Assembly (NCBI GenBank): GCA_937873145.1
Contig: CALMVK010000040.1
Span: 1 to 61,091 of the forward strand
Length of the DNA: 61,091 bases
Reading direction: 5' to 3'
Source of the DNA: an uncultured Granulicella sp.
Lineage (GTDB): Bacteria; Acidobacteriota; Terriglobia; Terriglobales; Acidobacteriaceae
Shown here: positions 46,085 through 57,172 of the stretch, one piece after another
Layout of the letters: each line of letters starts with the position of its first letter
Numbering within the stretch: the stretch's first letter is position 1
Position numbers and translations under genes: made by a program
Notes under the pieces: generated by a model
The model's input: only the letters and a program-made list of their open reading frames with translations
Databases searched by the model: none
Told to the model about the DNA's origin: nothing

Positions 46085-49000
46085 ATGCTCAGGCTCGAAG
46101 ACATAAAGAAGAACGCTGCCATTGCTGGTATCGACCCGACTGCCCCGGTAAGAATCATGGTGGCCGAGCCGGTGGGCCAGAATGCCTTGACGGTTATCTA
46201 TAAGACCGCAGACGGCTCCATCCTGGAGCGGATGCTCTTTCGCAATGACGAAGGAGCCCTCTCTATAGCAGTGTCGGCACGTCCTTGGGCGTTTGACGCT
46301 TCCGCCGAAGACTTCAAACTCGCCACAGAAGCTCTACGCATCCACCTGGCTCATCTGTTCGACCCGATGATGGCAGTTCACACTTCGAATGTAGAGCCGC
46401 TACCACATCAGATCACTGCCGTCTACGAATCCATGTTGCCTAAGCAGCCGCTACGCTTCGTGCTGGCGGATGACCCCGGTGCGGGCAAGACCATCATGGC
46501 CGGGCTCTACATTCGCGAACTCATCATGCGAGCCGACGCCGCACGCATCCTCATCGTGGCTCCGGGAAGCCTTGTCAATCAGTGGCAGGATGAGCTGTTT
46601 GAGAAATTTGGTCTCAACTTCACACTTTTCTCGCGCGAGCACGTTGAACAATCTGTCTCCGGCAATCCTTTTGAAGAAGCCAACTTCTTGATCGCTCGTG
46701 TTGACCAGCTCTCTCGCAGCGAAGATCTGCAGCAAAGCCTGCGTCTTTCACAATGGGATCTGATTGTTGTGGATGAGGCTCACAAGCTCTCAGCCAACTA
46801 TTACGGGAACAAGGTCAACAAAACCCGACGATTCGAGCTTGGTGAACTGTTAGGCAGCATCACCCGGCATTTTCTGCTGATGACCGCCACGCCCCATAAC
46901 GGCAAGGAAGCTGATTTTCAGCTCTTTCTCTCCCTTTTGGATTCCGACCGTTTCTACGGCAAGTTCCGTGATGGTGTTCACAAGGTTGAGACTAGCGACA
47001 TCATGCGTCGGATGGTCAAGGAAGACATGCTCCGCTTCGACGGAACACACCTTTTTCCATTGCGGCGGGCCTACACCGCCTCTTATAAACTCTCGCCGGC
47101 CGAGGCTGCACTTTACGAAGCAGTGACTAGCTACGTCCGTGGCGAGATGAATCGGGCTGATTCGCTGCAAGACAATACTCGTAAGAGCAGTGTCGGCTTT
47201 GCGCTAGCCGCGCTCCAACGGCGTCTTGCTTCCAGCCCGGAAGCGATCTACCAGTCACTCCGGCGGCGTCATTCCAAGATGCAGCGGCGCTTGGAGGAAG
47301 AGCGATTGCGTGCTCGCGGCGGTATGCTGCAGCGCCAGGAGGAAGCGGCTAAAGTTCCAGACGACCTGTGGGATGCCGAGGATCAGCTTCAATCGGAAGA
47401 GTTCGAGGCGTTGGAAGAGCAACTCGTGGATGCCGCTTCAGCCGCGCAGACCATCCAGGAGCTTGAGGCGGAACTGGTCGTTCTGGCAGAGCTAGAGAAG
47501 CAGGCGATACATCTGCGGAATTCAAACCAAGACCGCAAATGGGACGAACTCTCTCAACTCTTGCAGGGGTCGGAGATGCGAGATGCGGAAGGAAGTCAGC
47601 GCAAGCTGATTATCTTCACCGAGCACAAAGACACGCTCCACTACCTGGAACGGCAAATCCGAAACCTGCTCGGCTCTGAAGAAGCCGTCGTGCTCATCCA
47701 CGGTGGTGTCCACCGCGACGAGCGTCGGAAGGTGCAGGAGCTTTTCCGCAATGACACCCGTGTGAGGGTTCTGCTTGCCACTGACGCAGCCGGAGAAGGC
47801 GTCAACCTGCAGAACGCCAATTTAATGGTGAATTACGACCTGCCTTGGAACCCAAACCGGATCGAACAACGATTCGGTCGCATCCACCGCATCGGTCAAA
47901 CCCAGGTCTGCCACCTTTGGAACATGCTCGCCCAAGACACGCGGGAAGGGGACGTTTTCCTTCGCCTTTTCCAAAAGCTGGAGGTAGAGCGTGAAGCGCT
48001 TGGCGGCCGAGTTTTCGATATCTTAGGTGAGGTTTTCGAAGACAAGAGTCTTAAGGACCTTCTCATCGAAGCGATTCGCTTTGGAGAAGATCCTGCTCGG
48101 CGAGAAGAACTCCTCCGCCGTGTCGAAGGTGCCCTTGATATCGACCACCTTAACGAGATTTTGAGCCGCAACGCACTCGCAGACGTCGGCATGACCATGG
48201 AACGACTCTTCACTATCAAGGAGGAGATGGAGAAGGCTGAAGCTCGCAAGCTGCAGCCCTATTTCATTCGCTCTTATTTCCAAAAAGCATTCAAGTATTT
48301 TGGGGGTGAACTGCAGCCCCGCGAACACGGGCGCTACGAAATTCGCAATGTCCCAGCCCTCATCCGCGAACGAGATCGGCAGCTTGCCGGTCGTGAACGT
48401 CGCAACTTGCACCCTGTCACTACTAGGTATGAACGCGTCTGTTTCGAGAAGAAGTTCATTACCTTACCCGAACGGCCAGGTTCACCAATGGCCAGCCTGT
48501 TGCATCCAGCCCATCCGCTGATGCAGGCCGTTACAGACCTATTGTTGGAACAAAGCCGGGCCAGGCTGAAACAAGGAGCAGTCTTCATCGATCCGGTAGA
48601 CACCGGCACGGAGCCGCATGTGTTGTTTCTGATCGACCATGCCGTTCGCCAGGGTGGAGACTCAGGCCTCACCATCTCTCGCAGAGTGCAGTTTATGCAA
48701 ATTGCAGCCGATGGAAAAGCGACAAACGCAGGTTGGGCTCCTCACCTGGACCTCGAACCCGCGACGGAAGCAGACACGGCCCTCATCGGCGACGTTCTTG
48801 ATGCCGCCTGGATCACCGGCGATCTCGAAAAGGTGGCAATTCGCGAAGCCTCAGAGCACCTTGCGCCCGATCATTTAGATACGGTGCGTTCGCGTGTGCA
48901 GCAGCAGGCGGATCGTACGCTTGCGGCCGTTCACGAGCGACTGGTCAAGGAAATCAATCACCAGCAGAATCGTCTTCTTCGCACTCAGGATGACATTGCT

Positions 49001-49630
49001 GCCGGGAGAGTTCCCCGCGTCAACCTGGACAATGTGAATCGCACTCTTAACGAACTGACCGCGAGGCTGGAGGTTCGGCAGAAGGAACTGCTTGCTGCGA
49101 AAGAGGTCAGCTCTGCCACGCCAATTGTGCTGGGCGGAGCACTGGTCATCCCAGCAGGTTTACTGGCCCAACGGAGAGGTGAATCGTCTGGGAGTGGTAT
49201 CTGGAGTGTGGATGCTGCAGCCCGACAACGCATCGAGCGGATAGCTATGCAGGCCGTCATGGACACCGAACGCGCTGCTGGAAACCTTGTTTACGACGTG
49301 TCTGCTGAGAAATGCGGCTGGGACATCACCAGCCAGCCACCAGGTATCGATGGTTGCCCCTTGCCCCCGCCCCGTCACATCGAGGTAAAAGGTCGGGCGC
49401 TTGGGGCCGACACAATCACCGTGACCAAGGGCGAGATCCTCTACGGTCTCAATCAGAAAGACAAGTTCCTGCTCGCCGTTGTGCTGGTAGATGGCGAGCA
49501 GGTTATTGGCCCCAGCTACATCCGTCAGCCTTTTACCGTCGAACCCGACTGGGCCACCACAAGTATCAACATGAACCTTGCTTCCCTGCTCTCGCGAGCT
49601 GAACCCTTACGAACGGGTTCCTATGTCTAG
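46085..49630 (+). CDS. SNF2-like DEAH helicase with DUF3883 C-terminus (Hma/DISARM-type)
   Basis: A 1181-residue superfamily 2 ATPase. Walker A is A-D-D-P-G-A-G-K-T (128-136), D-E-A-H at 230-233 and T-A-T-P-H-N-G-K at 267-274. The C-terminal helicase lobe shows [12 protein letters not shown] and [11 protein letters not shown]. The last 150 residues end in a DUF3883-like, nuclease-fold region with H-I-E-V-K-G-R. This architecture is seen in phage-defence helicases (DrmD of DISARM, the helicase of Hma). It overlaps the methylase start by 8 bases. Cytoplasmic; probably translocates on phage DNA. Confidence 0.85.
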   Translation: MLRLEDIKKNAAIAGIDPTAPVRIMVAEPVGQNALTVIYKTADGSILERMLFRNDEGALSIAVSARPWAFDASAEDFKLATEALRIHLAHLFDPMMAVHTSNVEPLPHQITAVYESMLPKQPLRFVLADDPGAGKTIMAGLYIRELIMRADAARILIVAPGSLVNQWQDELFEKFGLNFTLFSREHVEQSVSGNPFEEANFLIARVDQLSRSEDLQQSLRLSQWDLIVVDEAHKLSANYYGNKVNKTRRFELGELLGSITRHFLLMTATPHNGKEADFQLFLSLLDSDRFYGKFRDGVHKVETSDIMRRMVKEDMLRFDGTHLFPLRRAYTASYKLSPAEAALYEAVTSYVRGEMNRADSLQDNTRKSSVGFALAALQRRLASSPEAIYQSLRRRHSKMQRRLEEERLRARGGMLQRQEEAAKVPDDLWDAEDQLQSEEFEALEEQLVDAASAAQTIQELEAELVVLAELEKQAIHLRNSNQDRKWDELSQLLQGSEMRDAEGSQRKLIIFTEHKDTLHYLERQIRNLLGSEEAVVLIHGGVHRDERRKVQELFRNDTRVRVLLATDAAGEGVNLQNANLMVNYDLPWNPNRIEQRFGRIHRIGQTQVCHLWNMLAQDTREGDVFLRLFQKLEVEREALGGRVFDILGEVFEDKSLKDLLIEAIRFGEDPARREELLRRVEGALDIDHLNEILSRNALADVGMTMERLFTIKEEMEKAEARKLQPYFIRSYFQKAFKYFGGELQPREHGRYEIRNVPALIRERDRQLAGRERRNLHPVTTRYERVCFEKKFITLPERPGSPMASLLHPAHPLMQAVTDLLLEQSRARLKQGAVFIDPVDTGTEPHVLFLIDHAVRQGGDSGLTISRRVQFMQIAADGKATNAGWAPHLDLEPATEADTALIGDVLDAAWITGDLEKVAIREASEHLAPDHLDTVRSRVQQQADRTLAAVHERLVKEINHQQNRLLRTQDDIAAGRVPRVNLDNVNRTLNELTARLEVRQKELLAAKEVSSATPIVLGGALVIPAGLLAQRRGESSGSGIWSVDAAARQRIERIAMQAVMDTERAAGNLVYDVSAEKCGWDITSQPPGIDGCPLPPPRHIEVKGRALGADTITVTKGEILYGLNQKDKFLLAVVLVDGEQVIGPSYIRQPFTVEPDWATTSINMNLASLLSRAEPLRTGSYV

Positions 49631-52515
49631 CAAAACTATTGCGGTAAAGAGTCCGCGCAAGCTCATCGAAGTCGCTCTGCCGCTAGACAAGATCAGCGCT
49701 GCTGCGTCCCACGAGAAGTCTATCCGCTTCGGCCATCTAAGCACTCTTCACTTGTGGTGGTCGCGGAAGCCCTTAGCTGCCGCGCGTGCGGTGCTTTTCG
49801 CTCAGCTTGTCAATGATCCCGGCTACGAGCGATACCTGAACCGTGGCGTTAACAAGGTGGAGGCCGCCAAGGAGCGGGAGCGCCTTTTCAGGATCATCGA
49901 AGAACTAGTCGTTTGGGAAAACACCAACAATGAAGAGGTCTTAGGCCGCGCACGCGGCGAGATCTACCGTAGCTGGCGCGAGACATGTGAGCTAAATCGA
50001 GCGCATCCTGACGCCTCTACCCTCTTTGACCCGAACAACCTCCCTGCATTCCATGATCCCTTCGCTGGTGGAGGAGCGATCCCGCTTGAGGCGCAACGAT
50101 TAGGACTAGAAAGCTATGCCAGTGATCTAAATCCAGTCGCAGTCACCATCAATAAAGCGATGATCGAAGTGCCGCCTCGCTTTGCGGGTCGATCACCAGT
50201 TGGCCCTATGCCGCGAGATGACGGTGACTCTGGCCTAGGCAGGCGTGATTGGCCGGGTTCCAGTGGCCTCGCAAAAGATGTGCGTCGGTACGGGATATGG
50301 ATGCGTGCCGAAGCTGAACGTCGGATCGGATTCCTGTACCCTCCTTTTGAGATAATTGAGGAAAGCGTTGCTGATCGTCCCGATTTAGCACCGCTTATCG
50401 GGAAAGAGCTCCCGGTTTGGCTTGGTTATGGGTGAAGACTGTCAGATCACCCAATCCCGCTTATTCGCAGATCTTTGTTCCCTAGCGTCAACATTCGCCC
50501 TAAGTACACAAGTGGGACGAGAGGCTTACGTCCAACCGATAGTCAATGACGTAGGGTACACGTTTGCAGTGAAACGGGGGAAGTGTCCCGAAACCTTGAG
50601 CCAAGGGACGACCGCTGGTAAACGTCAGGCCTTCATGTGTCTACTTTCGGGAACGCCAATCGACTATGACTACATTCGAAGGGAAGGTAGAGCTGGGCGT
50701 ATCGGCACGCGGCTGCTCGCCATCGTTCTCGATGGCCCTAGCGGACGCCTATATGTTTCTCCCACTGCGAAGCATGAGGATCGAGCATGCGAAGCTCACC
50801 CTGAGTGGGTGCCGACATTGGAGTTGCCCGACAACCCAAGAGATTTCAAAACACCAAACTATGGAATCAACACTTACTCAGGACTCTTTCTACCAAGACA
50901 GGCCGTTCATTTAGATACCCTCTCCGGTCTCGTTATCGAGGCTATGGACCACTGCCGGCACGCAACAGACGCCCATGCTACCAAGCAACTTGAAGGTTCT
51001 CATGTTTCTGAAAGTGAGGAGCTAGACACCTACGCCAAGGCTGTGGGGCTTTACCTGTCATTGGCGGTGGGAAAGGTATCCGATTATGGCAGCGCCAACA
51101 CTTCTTGGAGCGTGAGCCGTGGACAAGCGCGAAATACGTTTGTCCGTCAAGCCATTCCGATGATGTGGGGGACGGCGGAAATCAACCCGTTTGTGGGTGC
51201 GGCTGGAGATGTAGCTGTCTCTTTAGAAGGAATCGTAAGATCTATCAAGAAAGGGGGCGATCAGGGGCATGCTTTCCAGCGTGATGCACAATCGCAAAGC
51301 ATCAGTCTCAATAAAGTCGTCTCAACAGACCCCCCTTACTTTGACAATATCGGATATGCGGAGTTGTCTGACTTCTTTTATGTTTGGCTCCGTCGCTCAC
51401 TCAAGAACATCTACCCGTCCCTCTTCTCCACCATCTCTACCCCCAAAGCTGAAGAACTTTTTGCGCTAACCTCCCGCTATCCAAACAAGCAGACCGCAGA
51501 AGAACGTTTTATGACGGGTATGCGCCTGGCAATGCAGCGTATTCACGACCTGTCGCACCCCGCTTTTCCAGTCACGATTTATTACGCATATAAGCAGGGA
51601 GAACAGGAAGGCGTTGACTTGTCCAGCTCTGGCTGGGAAACATTTCTCGCGGCACTCATCGAGACAGGTCTAGCTATTGTAGGCACCTGGCCAATGCGAA
51701 CCGAGCGTGCAGGTAGAAGCAGTGGCATTGGCACAAATGCTTTGGCGTCTTCTATCGTTCTCGTGTGCCGCAAGCGCGAACTTGACGCATCCACGATATC
51801 CCGCGCCCAATTTCTGCGCGAGCTTCGTGCTACTTTACCCGAGGCGCTGACTGAGATGACGCGAGGGGGAGAGAACTCGCCAGTCGCTCCTGTCGATTTA
51901 TCACAAGCGATCATCGGTCCAGGTATGGGCATTTTCTCTCGTTACAGTGCTGTGCTCGAAGCAGATGGCACCCCTATGAGCGTGAGGACAACGCTGCAAC
52001 TCATCAATCGCGCTTTGACCGGCGATGGTGATGATTTTGATTCTGAGACACAATTCTGCCTGCAGTGGTTTGAAACCAACTACTGGAAGGAAGGGCTGTA
52101 CGGCCAAGCCGATGTAGCCGCACGAGCGAAAGGCACAGGCGTAGATGCGCTCGCCAAAGCGGGCGTGTTGCACTCCGGTGGCGGCAAGGTCCAGCTAGTG
52201 CGCCCAGCGGAATTAGCGGCCGGCTGGCGTCCGGAGCAGGGCAACAAGACCCCGGTGTGGGAGGGTCTGCATCACTTGATCCAGGCGCTGAATACACACG
52301 GTGAGATCGCAGCTGGCCGACTTCTCGCGATGATGCCAAGCATCAGCGGTCCGGCCCGGACCTTGAGCTACCGGCTCTACACTTTATGCGAGCGACAGAA
52401 GCTGGCTGACGATGCCCGCACCTACAACGAGCTGATTGGCTCATGGTCGGCCATTGAAGTTGCAGCCCAGGAGCACGGCTATGTGGAAACACAAGCCGAC
52501 CTGTTTCAACGCTGA
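49623..52515 (+). pseudogene. DUF1156 DNA adenine methylase broken by two single-base frameshifts
   Basis: Two overlapping frames make one gene. Frame 1 (49623-50435) holds the DUF1156 N-terminus ([25 protein letters not shown]) and the SAM site D-P-F-A-G-G-G near residue 145. Frame 3 (50422-52515) holds D-P-P-Y-F-D-N and the rest. Between them, about 50420-50478 reads [16 protein letters not shown] in the middle frame, the expected family sequence. One base is missing near 50416-50420 (a T run) and one near 50476-50479 (a C run). Repaired, it would be about 964 residues, normal for DUF1156. Either a real defect or homopolymer sequencing errors. Confidence 0.85.
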
Positions 52516-52548
52516 ATTACCCAGAAGTCCGAACAAGAGGAGCAGAGC

Positions 52549-55356
52549 ATGAAAGCCTGGCGTGAAGTTGCTGTCCCGCACGAAGACGTTCTCAGGGGTA
52601 CCCTTCAGCAATCAGAGTTTGCTGCCGATTTGGCGAAGGTGCACGAAGGAACCGCACCGAAGGAATACAGCGACCCAGAGCTTTTTTTCGAGCGAACCTT
52701 CATTACCGAAGGCATGGCCACGCTGCTCCGCAGCGTGATCGAGCGGCTAAGCGGCCGAGGTGGCGACCCCGTTGTGCAACTTCAGACTGCTTTCGGCGGC
52801 GGTAAGACTCACACGATGCTTGCCGTCTACCATCTGGCTAACCACAGCATACCCGCTAGCCGATTAGCTGGTGTCTCTTCGCTGCTGGACGCCGCCGGCA
52901 TTACTGAATTGCCGAAAGCCCGCATCGTTGTGCTCGATGGGACGCGTTTCTCTCCAAGCCAGCCTAAACGAACAGCCGACGCGGTGCGCCGAACACTCTG
53001 GGCTGAGTTTGCATGGCAACTGGGTGGTGCAGATGCTCTTGCCCAAGTTGCACAAAGTGACGAGAACGGTACTGCCCCCGACAGCACGCTTCTGGAAACC
53101 TTGTTGGCTGCCCAAGGGCCAGTGGTTGTCCTCATCGATGAGCTGGTGGCGTACCTTCGACAGTTCGAAGATGGCCGCAGCTATCCGGGTGGTACTTTCG
53201 ACTCGAATCTGACGTTCATTCAGAACCTTACCCAGGCGTTCAAGGCCGTGCCACAAGCAATGCTGTTTGTTACTCTGCCTGAGTCGCAGCCGGAAGCCGG
53301 TAGCTCACGCGGCCAACGTGCGTTGGCCAGCCTTGAGAAGACCGTCGGTCGCGTTCATGCTTTGTGGAAGCCGGTCGGCACGGAAGAGGCTTTCGAAATC
53401 GTGCGGCGTCGGTTGTTCACCCGCATCGGTAACGATGCTCAGGCACTCGACACCTGCCGCAGCTTTGCGGACTACTACGCCGAAAACCGTGGCGACCTGC
53501 CAAAGGATACACAGGAAGGTCGTTATGTAGAGCGCATGATGCGGGCCTACCCCATCCACCCTGAAGTCTTCGATAGGCTCTACGAGGATTGGTCTTCGTT
53601 GGACAACTTCCAACGCACACGTGGCGTGTTGAAGCTGATGGCAAAGGTGATCCACCGCTTGTGGGTAGATGGCAACCAAGACCCATTGATCCTGCCTGGC
53701 AATCTGCAGCTGGATGATGCTGGCGTGCGAAATGAGATGATTTACTACCTCCCCCAAGGCTGGGACCCTGTAGTAGAGAGCGACATCGATGGGGAGCGAT
53801 CAGAGACAGTAGAGATCGAGAAGAGTGACGCCCGATTCGGCAGCGTACAGGCTTGCCGCAGACTCGCGCGCACCATCTTTTTGGGTAGCGCTCCTACTAC
53901 TGCTAACCAGACCAATCGCGGAGTAGATGCGGAACACACACTTTTAGGAGTGCTGCAGCCCGGTCAGGGCGCGGGCATCTACAAAGATGCCCTGCGCCGC
54001 ATAGGAGATCGGCTGCACTATCTGAACTCCGCGAACAATCGCCTCTGGTTCGACGTTCGACCGAATCTCCGCCGCGAGATGGAGGACCGCAAACGGCGAT
54101 TCAACGGAAAAGAACATCTTCTTCCTGAAATTCAGACAAGGCTAAGGGGATTGGTTGGTTCCATACGCAGTGTAGGAGTCCACGTCTTCAACGAGAGCCG
54201 AGCTATACCGGACGATTGGAGCTTACACCTGGTCGTTTTGACACCATCAGCCCCGTTCAGCCGGATAGGATCTTCTCCAGCGGTCAAAGTGGCACAGGAT
54301 ACTTTGGAGAGGAAGGGCGATCAGCCACGCGTCAAGCGCAATCGCCTCCTCTTCCTTGGAGCTGATGCGGATTCCGTACTTCGGCTGGAGGACCTGATCT
54401 GCACCTTCAAGGCATGGGAGTCCATCACTAGGGATGTTCAAGAAAAGACCCTGAATCTGGATACATTCCAAAGCGCCCAGGCTCAACGCAATCGAGAGAG
54501 TGCCTCTGAAGCCGCTAATCGCAGCATTCGGGAAACCTACAAATGGTTACTCACACCAATCGAAGAACCCGATGGGAAAGGTGGCATTCTCCCCATGCGT
54601 TGGGAGCACTTCTCGTTGAACACCGGCTCGGCCTCGTTCTCACAAGATATCGAGCGCATCTTGAAGGAGAACGAGCTGGTCATTGATCAGTGGGCCACAG
54701 TCCACCTAGACGGGCTGCTCAAGGCATGGTTTTGGAAGGATGGAGTCTCGGAAGTGCCTGCCGTGGAGGTATGGCAAAAGACTTGTCAGTACCTCTACAT
54801 GCCTCGTCTGAAAGACAGCAATGTCTTTGCGACCACCGTTGCCGAGGGTGCAGCCAGCCGAGACTTCTTCGGCTTGGCCCAGGGTAAGCGCGACGGCAAG
54901 TTCCAAGCCTTTACTTTCGGGACTCGGACCGTAACTCATCTCGAATCCAATCTCTTAATCGAGCCGTCTGTCGCGGAAGCGTATGAAGCAGAGAAGCGCG
55001 CACGTGAGGTCGCCTCTGCAACCGGGCTAGTCACAGCCGGGAACACGCCAGGTAGTGCAACTCGACCCGCGCAGCCAGCCAGCTCCTCAGGCTCTGCGGA
55101 CGCGGCAGTAAAAACGGGGAAGACCCGCTTCTACGGAACGGCAGCTGTAAGCCCTCTTCTTGGAAAGAAGCAGTTTGCCGATATCGTCGATGAGATTGTT
55201 CAGCAGTTCACGGCCAAGGTGGGAACTGACGTAAAGATCACCATTGAGATCCAGGCCCATTCAGCATCGGGCTTTGATGAAAGTACCCAGAGGACGGTCA
55301 AAGAGAATTGCAACGCACTTCATTTCAGCAGCTTTGATTTCGAGTCTAATGATTGA
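52549..55356 (+). CDS. DUF499 family ATPase
   Basis: A 935-residue P-loop protein of the DUF499 family, always found beside DUF1156 methylases and helicases in defence loci. The N-terminus is [11 protein letters not shown] and the P-loop is F-G-G-G-K-T (82-87) within [12 protein letters not shown]. Walker B is [15 protein letters not shown] and [15 protein letters not shown] are family landmarks. It is the third gene of the trio and ends convergently against the CBASS operon, 12 bases from its stop. Its precise role is not established. Confidence 0.88.
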   Translation: MKAWREVAVPHEDVLRGTLQQSEFAADLAKVHEGTAPKEYSDPELFFERTFITEGMATLLRSVIERLSGRGGDPVVQLQTAFGGGKTHTMLAVYHLANHSIPASRLAGVSSLLDAAGITELPKARIVVLDGTRFSPSQPKRTADAVRRTLWAEFAWQLGGADALAQVAQSDENGTAPDSTLLETLLAAQGPVVVLIDELVAYLRQFEDGRSYPGGTFDSNLTFIQNLTQAFKAVPQAMLFVTLPESQPEAGSSRGQRALASLEKTVGRVHALWKPVGTEEAFEIVRRRLFTRIGNDAQALDTCRSFADYYAENRGDLPKDTQEGRYVERMMRAYPIHPEVFDRLYEDWSSLDNFQRTRGVLKLMAKVIHRLWVDGNQDPLILPGNLQLDDAGVRNEMIYYLPQGWDPVVESDIDGERSETVEIEKSDARFGSVQACRRLARTIFLGSAPTTANQTNRGVDAEHTLLGVLQPGQGAGIYKDALRRIGDRLHYLNSANNRLWFDVRPNLRREMEDRKRRFNGKEHLLPEIQTRLRGLVGSIRSVGVHVFNESRAIPDDWSLHLVVLTPSAPFSRIGSSPAVKVAQDTLERKGDQPRVKRNRLLFLGADADSVLRLEDLICTFKAWESITRDVQEKTLNLDTFQSAQAQRNRESASEAANRSIRETYKWLLTPIEEPDGKGGILPMRWEHFSLNTGSASFSQDIERILKENELVIDQWATVHLDGLLKAWFWKDGVSEVPAVEVWQKTCQYLYMPRLKDSNVFATTVAEGAASRDFFGLAQGKRDGKFQAFTFGTRTVTHLESNLLIEPSVAEAYEAEKRAREVASATGLVTAGNTPGSATRPAQPASSSGSADAAVKTGKTRFYGTAAVSPLLGKKQFADIVDEIVQQFTAKVGTDVKITIEIQAHSASGFDESTQRTVKENCNALHFSSFDFESND

Positions 55357-55368
55357 TCGGCGAGGCCT

Positions 55369-56004
55369 TCAGGCAGTCCTCCGACCTCGATACGAACGAA
55401 AGGCGAGCCTGAGGGCGTTGACCCTTCTGTTATGACAACGGCCCAGACGCATTCCACTGCCACAAGGGCAAGGTCGTTTGTTCGCGATGCGCTTCTTTTG
55501 GCTCAGAGCGTGCAAGTAGGCCTTAGATGTCTCGGTGTCAGAAGCTCCCAACATGTCTCCTAGATCATCGGCCAGACCAGGCACCCCGTGTCGCAATTCA
55601 CCGAACGGCATCGCTTCCCCGACCTCGTGAAGCGAGTAGGCATATAGATAAGGGACTACTACCCGCTCAATAAAATTTGCCAGGGACGAATTTCGTTTGA
55701 GCAACGTCCAGAGGCGAAATGGTGAACCCAGGCACAAGGCGTTTTTGGCTAACTTGTGGAAGTTCTTCGGGATCCTCCCCTGTGTCTCATGAACGATCGG
55801 TAGTTCAGAGGGATACGCCTCCGGAATGCGGAGGGTTACCTCATAGGAGTCAGTGACAGTCCTGCAACCATTCGCGGAAGCTGTGAAGTCGACTGCGCCT
55901 CGAAGAACAATTCCGCTATCTTCGCTCGGCACCAATCGAAGGTTCTCGAAACGAGCAATAACCTCCGAGATGGCAAGCTGTTCCAGGAAGGCGTCCTCAG
56001 ACAT
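55369..56004 (-). CDS. E2-like conjugating protein with C-terminal SEC-C motif (CBASS)
   Basis: A 211-residue protein, the last gene of the CBASS operon. Residues 1-150 look like a bacterial E2: Y-P-x-E-L-P, then H-K-L-A-K-N-A-L-C-L-G-S-P with the likely catalytic Cys91. There is no E1 or JAB gene, as in type II-short CBASS, where an E2 alone links to the CD-NTase C-terminus. The C-terminus carries C-P-C-G-S-G-M-R-L-G-R-C-H, a SEC-C zinc motif, which is not part of the basic E2 fold. The ATG at 56004 overlaps the CD-NTase stop (TAATG); a TTG at 56016 would add four residues. Confidence 0.8.
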   Translation of the reverse strand: MSEDAFLEQLAISEVIARFENLRLVPSEDSGIVLRGAVDFTASANGCRTVTDSYEVTLRIPEAYPSELPIVHETQGRIPKNFHKLAKNALCLGSPFRLWTLLKRNSSLANFIERVVVPYLYAYSLHEVGEAMPFGELRHGVPGLADDLGDMLGASDTETSKAYLHALSQKKRIANKRPCPCGSGMRLGRCHNRRVNALRLAFRSYRGRRTA

Positions 56005-56537
56005 TACTTTCCCCAAGGCTTTGGCGCGGACGGCACAAACACGCTTGGTGCGGCTACAGCAGCCGACACTTTCGCCGGAAAGGAGTTTCCAATGTGTGAG
56101 AGATGGTCTCGCGTTAGTTGGACATCAAAACGGCCCTGAATCTCACGATCCATACCGTCACGAGTGAGGGTGTGGAGACGAGCAAGGTCCTGCTGGACTT
56201 GGGCATGCCAAACCAAGAAGTTTTTCTCCAGCAGAGGGTTCTTGCGCCATTTATCCGCGTAATCCTCGGACGGAGCGGTGGGATTAGGTACACGAGGGTA
56301 AACCGGCTTAATGAAGCTACGCATTCTAGCAACGATCCCAGTCACCGCATCGTAAATGTCGGCCTCGCCTGAATAGGCGTGAGTTGCGAGGTTGGTGATG
56401 ATCATCGATATCGGTGCCATCTCAGGCATCTCCCGGAACATCACGTCTCTGTGACGTTTCAAGAGTTGAATCGAACGCTGAAGAGGCGTCTTCCATTCAT
56501 AAGGTGGCACATCCTCTACTGAAGCAAACTTCCTCAT
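56004..56537 (-). CDS. CD-NTase, C-terminal part (second ORF of a split enzyme)
   Basis: 177 residues starting at ATG 56537, which overlaps the stop of the upstream fragment as ATGA. It opens with S-V-E-D-V-P-P-Y-E-W-K-T-P-L-Q-R-S-I-Q-L, the conserved segment that follows the catalytic core in CD-NTases, and continues helically (L-K-R-H-R-D-V-M-F). The end is P-K-P-W-G-K, so a Gly lies next to last; E2-linked CD-NTases usually finish near a Gly. Read with one extra base at the A pair near 56536, the two parts form one uninterrupted CD-NTase of normal length. Confidence 0.8.
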   Translation of the reverse strand: MRKFASVEDVPPYEWKTPLQRSIQLLKRHRDVMFREMPEMAPISMIITNLATHAYSGEADIYDAVTGIVARMRSFIKPVYPRVPNPTAPSEDYADKWRKNPLLEKNFLVWHAQVQQDLARLHTLTRDGMDREIQGRFDVQLTRDHLSHIGNSFPAKVSAAVAAPSVFVPSAPKPWGK

Positions 56538-57163
56538 TCGACCAATGCACGAAGACGTGATTGGGCGAAGACTCTTGTACGTTCCTCAAACCATCGTGCG
56601 AAGCCGCGTGGATCGCTAATTAACCAGTCTTTCGATGTGGCAAGGTAGTTTGGGTGGCGCTGGTCGGTGATGGCAACAGCCCGCTTCGCCAATTCGAAGG
56701 GCACTCCCTGCGCCATGATGCCCTGTACGACAGCAGGCTCTTCTGCAACGCAGGGCAGGCTATCAAGATGAAAAGACGCCTCGTCAGCGTAGTGCAATCG
56801 CCAGCAGCGCGGCTTCTCCTCAAGATGGCTCAACATGTTGTGAGCTCGTGCGTAAGTTTTCAGCTCCTCTCCGAAGAGCAGCTTCAACTCGCTTTGCGTT
56901 TTGTCAGTTTTCTGGATCTGCAGAGTCACGACACTATCTAGGTCGTACTCAGCGTCATGATGGATCGGGCGTATAACCGTGCCATAGCGAAATGAGCCTT
57001 GCGGGGTTACATGAGGCGAGTACCTCGCCAATGTTGAATCCGGGCGGCACAGCCAGTCCGCAATGGAATGGTGGCGGTCCGAAGCACGCTGGTAGTACGA
57101 CTCAGGGATATCAAGTGAATCCACAACGCTGTCGAGTATTTTTACTACTGCAAGCTGGTCCAT
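56534..57163 (-). CDS. CD-NTase, N-terminal catalytic part (cyclic oligonucleotide synthase)
   Basis: 209 residues carrying the nucleotidyltransferase core. G-S-F-R-Y-G-T-V-I (G56-S57) is followed by D-A-E-Y-D-L-D (acidic residues at 72-76), and later H-L-D-S-L-P gives the third acidic residue. CBASS synthases of this type make cyclic di- or trinucleotide signals after phage sensing. It lies 10 bases after the HNH-SAVED gene with AAGGAGG ahead of ATG 57163. It stops at R-A-L-V-E just where the homologous chain should continue into the next ORF. The clade (A to H) cannot be assigned here. Confidence 0.85.
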   Translation of the reverse strand: MDQLAVVKILDSVVDSLDIPESYYQRASDRHHSIADWLCRPDSTLARYSPHVTPQGSFRYGTVIRPIHHDAEYDLDSVVTLQIQKTDKTQSELKLLFGEELKTYARAHNMLSHLEEKPRCWRLHYADEASFHLDSLPCVAEEPAVVQGIMAQGVPFELAKRAVAITDQRHPNYLATSKDWLISDPRGFARWFEERTRVFAQSRLRALVE

Positions 57164-57172
57164 GAAGCCTCC

